A stretch of DNA of 64,000 nt, from the NCBI GenBank assembly GCA_011525365.1, contig WTGQ01000002.1, positions 3,681,941 through 3,745,940 on the forward strand, in the 5' to 3' direction. Positions within the stretch are counted from its first letter, which is position 1. Each line of letters begins with the position of its first letter. This document shows positions 45,445 to 56,834 of this stretch, one piece after another. The DNA comes from Acidobacteriota bacterium (lineage in GTDB: Bacteria; Acidobacteriota; Thermoanaerobaculia; Multivoradales; Multivoraceae). The translations under genes and the position numbers were made by a program. The notes under the pieces were generated by a model, which saw nothing but the letters and a program-made list of their open reading frames with translations, was not told where the DNA came from and did no database searches.

Positions 45445-47928
45445 ATGCCGCCGCGTTTCGACGACGACGCGAGGACGCTCCGGCTGTCCGTGGCGGACCT
45501 GCTCGAACACAGCGCCGCCAGACACCTCGGCTTCGCCAACCGGGGCGGTTTCGAGCGGCTCTGGGTGGGCCAGGCGATCCACAGCCGCTACCAGGAAGGG
45601 GCGATGGAGCGCGAGCCGAGCTACCGGCGCGAGGTCGAGCTGTCGTTCGAGTTCGAGCACCGGGGCTGGCGGGTCACCCTGACCGGCCGGGCCGACGGGA
45701 TCTACCGCGACGCCGGCGGCCGTCTGGCGATCGAGGAGATCAAGTCCGTGCGGCCGAACGCCGACCCCTCGCCGGCGCTGCTCTCGACCTACCGCCGGCA
45801 GGCAGCGACCTACGCCTGGATCGTCCACCGCTCGGGCGTCGCCGCCGCGCTGCCGGTGCGCGCCGAACTCGTGCTGATCGAGATCGGCACCGCCGAAATC
45901 GATCGCCTCGACGTGGAACTCGACTTCGAGGAGCTCGACTCCGACATCCGGCTGCGACTCAACCGGCTCGTTCGCGAGTACGAGTCGGCGAGAGCGGAGC
46001 GCCAGCGCCGCGAGCTGGCCGCCGAACGGCTCGAGTTCCCCTTCCACCAGCCCCGGCCCGGCCAGCAGGAGATCATCGACCGCGCGGGACTCGCGGTCGA
46101 GCAGCGCGAGCACCTGCTGGTCCAGGCGCCGACCGGGCTGGGCAAGACCGCCGCCGTCCTCTTCCCGGTGCTGCGCGAGGCGCTGGCGCACGACCTGCGG
46201 GTGTTCGTGCTGACCGCGAAGAACACCCAGCAGGCGATGGCCAACCAGGTCATCGACCTGCTGAACCGGGAGCGGGCCTTCCACGCCCTGCACCTGCGTG
46301 CCAAGGCGCGGATGTGCGCGAACGACGAGATCATCTGTCACGAGGACTACTGCCAGTACGCCCGCGACTACTACGTCAAGCTGCAGCGGAGCCAGGTCAT
46401 CCCCCGCTTGCTCGACGGGCACAGCCTGCTGAAGCCGGACACGATCTTCGATGTCTCGAAGGGGGTTCGGGCGTGCCCCTTCGAGATCAGCCTGGAACTC
46501 GGCCGGCGGGTGCAGGTCGTGGTCGGCGACTACAACTACGCGCTCGATCCCTTCGTCAAGCTGACGGAGTTCCAGGGCGACGCCGACCTCTCCGGAACCG
46601 TCCTCGTCGTCGACGAGATCCACAACCTGATCGACCGCGGCCGCGGCTACTACAGCCCCGAACTCCCGGCGGCAAGCTGCCGGGCGGCCCGGGCGGGTCT
46701 GCGCCGGGCCGCCCGCGGCACGGAGGGCGGGCCGACGGCGCGCCTGCAGGAACTCTGCACCGCCCTGGAGGAGCTGATCCAGGGCGAGGTCGACCTGGCA
46801 GTAGACGGGCCCCACCGCAACGCGGTGGCCGAGGGCGCCGCGCCCGAGGAGCAGCTCTGGCGCCTGCGGGCCGCCTTCGACCGGGGCTTCGTGGACTACC
46901 TCGAGTTTCGCCGCGACACCCGTTCCTTCGCCGCCAACGACGCCTTCGTCGAGCTCTACTTCGAGCTGCTGCGGTTTCTGAACACCCTGCAGCTCGCCTC
47001 CCAGCCGAAGCACGCGGAGTCCTTCAGCTTCCTGTTCCGACGGATCGACCGCGAACCCAGCCTGGCCATCCTGTGCAAGGACGCGAGCTCCTTCCTGGGG
47101 GCCACGATCAACCGCTGCCGTTCGACGATCGGCCTGTCCGCGACCCTGCAGCCGTTCGAGTTCTACCGCGACCTGCTCGGCCTCGACCCGGCCCGCACCT
47201 CGACCCTCGAGGTACCGAGCGCCTTTCCGGCCGGGAACCGCCGGGTCGTCGTCGACACCTCGGTCACCACCAGGTACCGCGTCCGCGACGAGAACTACGG
47301 CCCGATCGCCGAGCGGCTGGCCGAGTTCGCCCGCTCCGTTCCCGGCAACTCGATGGCGATCTTCCCCAGCTACCGGTTCCTCGCGGAGGTCCAGGAGCGG
47401 CTCCCCGACTGCGGCCGCACCGTCCTGGTCCAGCAGCAGACGACCAGCGAGGAGAAGCGGAAGGAAGTGCTCGACGCATTGACGAATCCGCTCCAGGGCG
47501 ACGTGCTGCTCCTGGCCGTGGCGGGCGGCGTGTTCTCCGAGGGCGTCGACTACCCGGGCGACGCCCTGCTCGCCGTGGCCGTGGTCGGCCCCTGCCTGCC
47601 CGCCGTGACCATGGAGCAGAAGCTGCTCCAGGCCTACTACGACGAGCGTTTCGAGCGCGGCTTCGAGTACGCCTTCGTGGTCCCCGGGATGACCCGCGTG
47701 GTCCAGGCCGCCGGCCGGCTGATCCGCTCCGCCGAAGACCGCGGCGTGATCGCGCTGTTCGACCGCCGCTTCCTGCAACGCCCCTACCGGCGGCACCTTC
47801 CCGCGGAATGGTGGCCGAAGTCGGCCGGCGACGAAGAAGCCGACATTGCCGGCCATCCGGCCACCACCGCCGCCGCCTTCTTCGGCGAGGCGGCGCCGCT
47901 CACGGCCGGCGGCGAGGACCCATCGTGA
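45445..47928 (+). CDS. RecB-like nuclease / XPD-DinG-like superfamily 2 helicase fusion
   Basis: This 827-aa protein joins two DNA-repair modules. The N-terminal ~130 residues carry PD-(D/E)XK nuclease motifs of the RecB/Cas4 kind: GRADG (Asp84), EEIK (Glu98-x-Lys100) and QAATY (Gln119/Tyr123). The helicase has Walker A APTGLGKT (Lys234), four cysteines (291, 298, 303, 344) placed as in the XPD/DinG Fe-S domain, a DEIH box (390-393) and QAAGRLIRS as motif VI. Such an enzyme would unwind and nick structured DNA. It is 64 bp from hflK and its stop overlaps the luxE-like GTG (GTGA), so the three genes form an operon. Confidence 0.88.
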   Translation: MPPRFDDDARTLRLSVADLLEHSAARHLGFANRGGFERLWVGQAIHSRYQEGAMEREPSYRREVELSFEFEHRGWRVTLTGRADGIYRDAGGRLAIEEIKSVRPNADPSPALLSTYRRQAATYAWIVHRSGVAAALPVRAELVLIEIGTAEIDRLDVELDFEELDSDIRLRLNRLVREYESARAERQRRELAAERLEFPFHQPRPGQQEIIDRAGLAVEQREHLLVQAPTGLGKTAAVLFPVLREALAHDLRVFVLTAKNTQQAMANQVIDLLNRERAFHALHLRAKARMCANDEIICHEDYCQYARDYYVKLQRSQVIPRLLDGHSLLKPDTIFDVSKGVRACPFEISLELGRRVQVVVGDYNYALDPFVKLTEFQGDADLSGTVLVVDEIHNLIDRGRGYYSPELPAASCRAARAGLRRAARGTEGGPTARLQELCTALEELIQGEVDLAVDGPHRNAVAEGAAPEEQLWRLRAAFDRGFVDYLEFRRDTRSFAANDAFVELYFELLRFLNTLQLASQPKHAESFSFLFRRIDREPSLAILCKDASSFLGATINRCRSTIGLSATLQPFEFYRDLLGLDPARTSTLEVPSAFPAGNRRVVVDTSVTTRYRVRDENYGPIAERLAEFARSVPGNSMAIFPSYRFLAEVQERLPDCGRTVLVQQQTTSEEKRKEVLDALTNPLQGDVLLLAVAGGVFSEGVDYPGDALLAVAVVGPCLPAVTMEQKLLQAYYDERFERGFEYAFVVPGMTRVVQAAGRLIRSAEDRGVIALFDRRFLQRPYRRHLPAEWWPKSAGDEEADIAGHPATTAAAFFGEAAPLTAGGEDPS

Positions 47929-48968
47929 CGACTCTCGTCCAGCGGATCGAGGCCTTCATTGTCACGGGCCATGGCGACTTCGACGAGCTTGCCGCGGCCG
48001 CCGCCCGCTCCGGGTATGAGCGGGTCGAGCCCTACCGCCGCCTGTGCGACCGGCGCGGCCTGGGCGCGGACGCGCTCGAGGACTGGCGCCTCGCACCCGC
48101 CGTGCCCACTTCCGCCTTCAAGTCGCTGAGGCTCGCCGCCGACGAACCCCGCGAGATCTTCAGGAGCAGCGGCACCACGCGAGGCGCGGAACGGCGGAGC
48201 GTCCACTACCACCCCTATCCCGACCTCTACCGAACCGTGATCGACGCCTCCTTCGCCGGAGCCTGCCTGCCCGCGGGCACGGGACGCCTCCCGATCCTCT
48301 CGCTCATCCCCGACCGTGCGATCGCCGCCGACTCGAGCCTCTCGTTCATGGCGGCTCACGTGTTCGAGAACCACGCCGCGCCCGGCAGCGCCTGGGCCGT
48401 TCAGGACGCCGGCATCGACCTGGACCTCGCCTGCCGCTGGCTCCGCGCCCGGACCGAAGGCGAGCCCGTCCTCGTCCTCGCGACCGCGCTGGCCCTCGTC
48501 CTGCTGCTCGACCGGCTCGAAGGTGAAACGGGAGGCCGCATCCGGCTGCCGCCGGGCAGCCGCGTCTTCGAAACCGGCGGCTTCAAGGGACGGAGCCTGG
48601 AGACGACCCCCGAGGCGGTCCGGCGACACGCCCGCACCCTGCTCGGCCTCGACGCGGAAGCCGTGGTGCGCGAGTACGGGATGACCGAACTGACCAGCCA
48701 GGCCTACTCCCGGCCCGGCGGCGAGCGGCTGCGCACGCCGCCGTGGATGCCGTTCCGCGTGCTGGATCCCGCAACGCTCGAAGAGGTCGAAGAAGGCGAG
48801 ACCGGGCTTCTCGCCTTCTTCGATCTCGCGAACGTCGGCTCGGTCTGCCACGTGCTCACCGAGGACCTCGGCGTCCGGGAGGACGGCACCTTCCGCCTGC
48901 TCGGCCGCGCCAGCGGCGCCGAACTGCGCGGCTGCTCCCTGACCGCCGAGGAACTGGGCGCCGCGTGA
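47925..48968 (+). CDS. LuxE-like acyl-protein synthetase
   Basis: This is a 347-aa ATP-dependent ligase of the LuxE family, which activates a fatty acid as acyl-AMP and passes it to the reductase subunit. From the GTG at 47925 the motifs are EIFRSSGTTRG (P-loop-like), RVFETGGFKGRS and EYGMTELTSQAYS, typical of the adenylate-forming superfamily. The track fused it to the upstream frame. It is coupled by GTGA overlaps to the helicase before and the LuxC-like gene after. No luxA, luxB or luxD is seen, so bioluminescence is unlikely. Confidence 0.87.
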   Translation: MTTLVQRIEAFIVTGHGDFDELAAAAARSGYERVEPYRRLCDRRGLGADALEDWRLAPAVPTSAFKSLRLAADEPREIFRSSGTTRGAERRSVHYHPYPDLYRTVIDASFAGACLPAGTGRLPILSLIPDRAIAADSSLSFMAAHVFENHAAPGSAWAVQDAGIDLDLACRWLRARTEGEPVLVLATALALVLLLDRLEGETGGRIRLPPGSRVFETGGFKGRSLETTPEAVRRHARTLLGLDAEAVVREYGMTELTSQAYSRPGGERLRTPPWMPFRVLDPATLEEVEEGETGLLAFFDLANVGSVCHVLTEDLGVREDGTFRLLGRASGAELRGCSLTAEELGAA

Positions 48969-50197
48969 GCACGCCCGAAGCCACGGCCCATCGTCTCGCC
49001 GCAACCGCGCCGTCGCTCCGCGCCATCCCGGACGAGCACGTCCTCGCCGCCTGGAACGACACCCTGGCAGCCTTCCTCGATGCCGACAGCCCGGAGCGCC
49101 GTGACCTCGACCCCGGCCTGCTTCAATCCACCGGGCTTTCACCGGCCGGCCTGAGCCACGGCCTGGGGAGCATCGGCGAAGGCATGCTCGGGGATGCCGC
49201 GGCCGCCGAACTTCAAAGGCCGCACCGCCAAGAGGATGACGGCTTCAGCCTGGTCGTTCTTCCGGCCGAGCCCCCCGGACTGATCCTCCAGTCCTTCCTG
49301 CCCGCACTCGCGGCACGCGCTCCCGTTCTCTTCAAGTCCTCCCGCGCCGAGCCCCGTTTCGCGCCGGCCTTCCTCGCCGCCCTCGGGCGGCGACTACCCG
49401 AGCTGCACGACGCCTACGCCGCCGTCACCTGGACCGGCGGCGACGAAGCGGTCGAGACGCCACTCCACGCCGCCGCCCGACTCGTCGTTGCCTACGGCGG
49501 GGAGGCAACGATCGATGCCCTCCAGTCCGCCGCCGTAGGCCGGCTCGTCGCCTTCGGACCGAGGCTCAGCCTCGGTTGGGTCGGCCCAGGTGCCAACCCG
49601 GAGCAGGCCGCCCGCGGCATGGCGCTCGACATCGCGACCTTCGACCAGCGCGGTTGCCTCTCCGTCCACACCGTCTTCGCCGAGCCGGACACCGCCCCCA
49701 CCTTCGCCGCCGCCCTCGCAAGGGCCCTCACCGAACTCGCGCTCGATCTCCCGCCCGGCCGGAGCAATACCGCCGACCGTGCCGGCGCCCGCCTCGCCCG
49801 CGAGGAGGCCGAACTTCGAGGCCTCGACTGGCACGGTGACGCCCTCGACGCCGGCACCGTCATCGTCGACCCCGACCCGCGGATCAGCCCCTCACCCGGC
49901 CTCCGCACCGTCCGCATCCACCCGATCGCAGGCGTCCCGCCGCTAGCCGACTGGAACGACCGGCTTCAGGGCATAGCCGTGGCCGGCCACATGCCCGCGA
50001 CCATCCGCCGCGCCTTCGAGCAAGCCGGCGTCTCGCGCTTCGCCCCGGCCGGCCGACTCCAGGCCACCGACGCCGCCTGGCGCAACGGCGGCATCGACCT
50101 GGCCGCCGAGTTCGCCTACGGCTCCGGCGGAAAGCCCGACACCGTCTCGACCACGACGCCGTCGTCGACCCGGAACGAGCGCGGCAGCGTCCGGTAG
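48965..50197 (+). CDS. LuxC-like acyl-CoA/acyl-protein reductase
   Basis: This 410-aa aldehyde-forming reductase resembles LuxC. It has an NAD(P)-binding layout (FSLVVLPAEPPGLILQSFLPALAARAPVLFKSS) and the acylated catalytic Cys in FDQRGCLSVHTVF. With the LuxE-like partner it would reduce fatty acids to aldehydes, for lipid, wax or signal synthesis; the product here is unknown. The GTG start overlaps the luxE stop. Its last 82 bp overlap the convergent MauE-like gene. Confidence 0.85.
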   Translation: MSTPEATAHRLAATAPSLRAIPDEHVLAAWNDTLAAFLDADSPERRDLDPGLLQSTGLSPAGLSHGLGSIGEGMLGDAAAAELQRPHRQEDDGFSLVVLPAEPPGLILQSFLPALAARAPVLFKSSRAEPRFAPAFLAALGRRLPELHDAYAAVTWTGGDEAVETPLHAAARLVVAYGGEATIDALQSAAVGRLVAFGPRLSLGWVGPGANPEQAARGMALDIATFDQRGCLSVHTVFAEPDTAPTFAAALARALTELALDLPPGRSNTADRAGARLAREEAELRGLDWHGDALDAGTVIVDPDPRISPSPGLRTVRIHPIAGVPPLADWNDRLQGIAVAGHMPATIRRAFEQAGVSRFAPAGRLQATDAAWRNGGIDLAAEFAYGSGGKPDTVSTTTPSSTRNERGSVR

Positions 50198-51081
50198 AGA
50201 GGATTCAGGAACGTCGGCGGCGCCTCGCGGATCTCGAAGGCGGGCCCGTAGGACCAGAAGAACGTCCGGTTCTCGTCCGGCGTCGCGGAGCTCAGGACCC
50301 ACATCCGGCCGCCGGCGAAGACGTGCTGGTTCAGGGCGTCGACCGCCTTGCCGAGGTCTTCGTCCAGGTCGGCGATGACCAGCCAGTGCTCGCCTTCTTC
50401 CAGCTCGGGCACGATCGTGCTCAGGCAAAGCCGGCTGACGCCGTCGCCGCTGCAGATCTCGTCGATCACAAGATCGGGCTTCAGCCGCGTCGCCAGGTTG
50501 TCGAGCGGCAGGTCCGGCGCGGCGCGGGCGAAGGCGAGCAGCCCGACGGTCAGGGTGCCGACCACGGCGAGCCGGATCCAGGGGGCGCCGCCGGCCGCAC
50601 GCCGGCCGAGGAAGGCCAGCGCCAGCGCCGGCACCATGAGCGCCAGGTCCTGCCAGAATGCCTCCGCCGGTGTCCGCTCGACCAGATTGCCGAAGCAGCC
50701 GCAGCCGGCTTCGTCCTCGGTCGCGATGCCGCGCAGGTCGCGGTAGTAGGTGCGGCCGGTGAGAAACAGGAAGAAGGCGACGAGGAGCGCCGACGGCCCG
50801 AGCACCCACATCCGGCGAAGCCCCAGGATCAGCGCGCTGCCTAGACCCATCTCGAGCGCCAGCGCGATCGCGGTGACCACGACGGCCGGCAGCAGGAAGT
50901 CGAGCCCCTCGATCTCGATCTGCTTGACGAACGCCTGCGGGTCGAGCGCCTTGACGACTCCCCCGAACACCAGCACGGCACCCAGGAAAGCACCGCCGGC
51001 CCAGCCGACGACGGGAAGTACGGAGGCAAGCGCCCCGCCTGAACCCGCCGCGCGGGTCTTGCGGCGCAGCTCACTCGACAT
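50116..51081 (-). CDS. MauE/DoxX-like redox-associated membrane protein
   Basis: This 321-aa protein has five hydrophobic segments and the MauE-type motif GCGCFGN (residues ~130) after RTYYRDLRGIATED, where MauE-like proteins carry a CxCFG cysteine pair linked to disulfide handling. A ~130-residue soluble C-terminal domain with two Cys (CSGDGVSRLC) follows. Partners in the cluster are unclear. It overlaps the end of the convergent LuxC-like gene by 82 bp and starts near the divergent ABC-F gene. Confidence 0.75.
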   Translation of the reverse strand: MSSELRRKTRAAGSGGALASVLPVVGWAGGAFLGAVLVFGGVVKALDPQAFVKQIEIEGLDFLLPAVVVTAIALALEMGLGSALILGLRRMWVLGPSALLVAFFLFLTGRTYYRDLRGIATEDEAGCGCFGNLVERTPAEAFWQDLALMVPALALAFLGRRAAGGAPWIRLAVVGTLTVGLLAFARAAPDLPLDNLATRLKPDLVIDEICSGDGVSRLCLSTIVPELEEGEHWLVIADLDEDLGKAVDALNQHVFAGGRMWVLSSATPDENRTFFWSYGPAFEIREAPPTFLNPLYRTLPRSFRVDDGVVVETVSGFPPEP

Positions 51082-51196
51082 GGCTCACCGTCACCTCTTT
51101 GCCACCCATCCCGTTGTTATCCTGACTCGCCGCCCGCCGCTCGTTCCGCCCCGCCGTCGCCCGGGCGGGACGCTCTACAACCGCGCAGATTACCCC

Positions 51197-52873
51197 ATGA
51201 TTTCCATCTCCAACCTCGCCAAGAGCTTCGGCGAGCAGACCCTGTTCGAGGGCGCGACCGTCCGTTTCGCCAAGGGCGAGCGGTACGGCATCGTCGGCTC
51301 GAACGGATCGGGAAAGTCGACCCTGCTGCGCATCCTGAGCGACGAGGAACCGGCCAGCGAGGGCTCGATCTCCATTCCCAAGCGTTGCCGGCTCGGGGTG
51401 CTGAGGCAGGACCACTTCGAGTACGAGACGGTGCCCATCCTGGACGTCGTCATGATGGGCAACGCCGAACTGTGGGACGCGATGGTCGAGAAGGACCGCC
51501 TGCTCGAGCGGGCCGACGAGCACTTCGACGGCGACCGCTACGCCGACCTCGAGGAGGTCGTGATGCGCTGGGACGGCTACTCGCTGGAGTCGCGCGCGGC
51601 CGAGATCCTGGAGGGACTGGGAATCGACACGGAGGTCCACCGGGAGCCCCTGTCGATCCTCTCAGGCGGCTTCAAGCTCCGCGTGCTGCTGGCCCAGACC
51701 CTGGCCGCCGCACCGGACGTTCTGCTGCTCGACGAGCCGACCAACCACCTGGACATCCTGTCGATCCGCTGGCTCGAGAAGTTCCTGACCGACTTCAAGG
51801 GGGTCGTGGTCGTCGTCTCCCACGACCACCGCTTCCTGGACAACGTCTGCACGCAGATCCTCGACATCGACTACGAAACGTTGACCGCCTATCCCGGCGC
51901 CTACTCCAACTTCGAGCGGAAGAAGGTCGAGGAGCGAGCCCGCCGGGAAGCCGAGATCGCCCAGCGGCAGCAGGAGATCGACCACCACCAGAAGTTCGTC
52001 GATCGCTTCCGATACAAGGCCAGCAAGGCGCGCCAGGCCCAGAGCCGCGTGAAGCTGATCAACCGCATGACGATCGAGCCGCTGCCGCAGAGTTCGCGCC
52101 GCTACCCGCTGTTCCGCTTCGACTCGCGGCGACCCTCGGGCAAGCGCGTGCTGACCCTCGAAGGGATCTCGAAGAGCTACGGCGACAACCAGGTGCTGGA
52201 CGACGTCTCGCTCGAGGTCGGCCGCGGCGAACGGGTCGCGGTGATCGGGCCGAACGGCATCGGCAAGTCGACCCTGCTCAAGATCGCGCTCGGCGAGGTC
52301 CGGGCCGACATCGGCGAGGTGGACTGGGGGTACGAGACCCACCCCGGCTACTTCGCCCAGGACCACCGCGAGCAGTTACTCGACAAGGAAGGAGCAGAGC
52401 GGAAGACGGTGGAGAGCTGGCTCTGGGACTGCTGCCCGGGCGAGCCGATCGGTTTCGTCCGCGGTCAGCTCGGCGCCGTCCTGTTCACGAAGGACGAGGC
52501 GGCCAAACGGATCGGCAGCCTCTCCGGCGGCGAGGCCGCGCGGCTGCTGTTCTGCCGCCACATCGTTCTCAAGCCGAACGTGCTCGTGCTGGACGAGCCC
52601 ACCAACCATCTCGACCTGGAGGCGATCGAGGCCCTGATCGAAGGCCTCTCCGCCTACCAGGGCACGCTGCTCCTCGTCTCCCACGATCGCTGGTTCGTGA
52701 GCCGGCTGGCGACCCGGATCATCGAGATCTCGGACGAGGGCGTGAACGACTTCCTCGGCACCTACGACGAGTACCTGGAACGCCTGGGCGACGACCACCT
52801 CGACCGCACGGCCGCGCTCGAGCGGGCGAAGCGGGATAGGCGGGAGAAGAAGGCGGCGGCGCGGGTCGGGTAG
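51197..52873 (+). CDS. ABC-F family ATPase
   Basis: This 558-aa soluble tandem ATPase starts at ATG 51197; the track start at 50750 runs through the antisense MauE-like gene. It has two Walker A motifs (GSNGSGKST, GPNGIGKST), two signatures (LSGGFKLRV, LSGGEAARL) and two DEPTNHLD boxes, separated by a P-site-type linker helix (ERKKVEERARREAEIAQRQQEIDHH). ABC-F proteins act on the ribosome E site; some rescue stalled or antibiotic-bound ribosomes. The subfamily and any resistance role are not decided. Confidence 0.93.
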   Translation: MISISNLAKSFGEQTLFEGATVRFAKGERYGIVGSNGSGKSTLLRILSDEEPASEGSISIPKRCRLGVLRQDHFEYETVPILDVVMMGNAELWDAMVEKDRLLERADEHFDGDRYADLEEVVMRWDGYSLESRAAEILEGLGIDTEVHREPLSILSGGFKLRVLLAQTLAAAPDVLLLDEPTNHLDILSIRWLEKFLTDFKGVVVVVSHDHRFLDNVCTQILDIDYETLTAYPGAYSNFERKKVEERARREAEIAQRQQEIDHHQKFVDRFRYKASKARQAQSRVKLINRMTIEPLPQSSRRYPLFRFDSRRPSGKRVLTLEGISKSYGDNQVLDDVSLEVGRGERVAVIGPNGIGKSTLLKIALGEVRADIGEVDWGYETHPGYFAQDHREQLLDKEGAERKTVESWLWDCCPGEPIGFVRGQLGAVLFTKDEAAKRIGSLSGGEAARLLFCRHIVLKPNVLVLDEPTNHLDLEAIEALIEGLSAYQGTLLLVSHDRWFVSRLATRIIEISDEGVNDFLGTYDEYLERLGDDHLDRTAALERAKRDRREKKAAARVG

Positions 52874-52880
52874 TTCCCCC

Positions 52881-52912
52881 AGTCTGTCGGTGCGCCGGCC
52901 CTCTGGCCGGCA

Positions 52913-52919
<7 letters not shown>
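52881..52919 (+). repeat. Palindromic element (copy B) at the ABC-F/metH junction
   Basis: AGTCT/AGACT flank GCCGGCC-CTCT-GGCCGGC; 52885-52914 matches copy A (10037-10066) at 29 of 30 bases. It covers the metH stop at 52913 between convergent genes. Likely a dispersed repeat serving as a terminator or transcript-end hairpin. Confidence 0.65.
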
Positions 52920-56392
<3,473 letters not shown>

Positions 56393-56401
56393 GTCGCCAC
56401 G

Positions 56402-56791
56402 CTAACGCAACAGCCGCGGCCAGATTCCGGCCGCGACCAATGCACCGACCGCGACGCCGACCGCGTCGGCGACCAGGTCCATCCACTCGCCGGAGCGGTA
56501 GCCGAGCTGGATCTGGACGAGTTCGATCGCGGCGCCGTAGGCGACTGCCGCCACCGCCGCGGCCAAGAAGCCGCGAACCCGGCCGGCGCGCGCGAAAGGC
56601 CGGCACCAGACCCAGGCCAGCACGGCGAACAGCAGGCCATGGACGATCTGGTCCCACGGCAGCTCGGCCGCCACCCGGCGGGTATCGCCGCCGAGCAGAC
56701 CCGCCAGCCACCGGACGCCACGCTCGAACGTCCCGGCCAGCGCCTCCGCCGGCAGCAGCAGAAACAACGCGACCACCGCGGCGACGCCCAC
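56402..56791 (-). CDS. VanZ-like membrane protein
   Basis: This 129-aa protein has an N-terminal hydrophobic segment and three further membrane helices, with the VanZ-like pattern WDQIVHGLLFAVLAWVW and GAAIELVQIQLGYRSGEWMDLVADAVGVAVGALV. Despite the name, most such proteins are not linked to glycopeptide resistance. It sits between sat/cysC (43 bp upstream) and metH (9 bp downstream). Confidence 0.85.
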   Translation of the reverse strand: MGVAAVVALFLLLPAEALAGTFERGVRWLAGLLGGDTRRVAAELPWDQIVHGLLFAVLAWVWCRPFARAGRVRGFLAAAVAAVAYGAAIELVQIQLGYRSGEWMDLVADAVGVAVGALVAAGIWPRLLR

Positions 56792-56834
56792 GGAGAGCAG
56801 TCGCCACCTGGGCGCGTGGCGCCGCCGGAGGGGC

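Noticed and set aside
47925-50197. Bioluminescence operon
   Set aside because: Only luxE- and luxC-like genes; no luciferase or thioesterase gene nearby.
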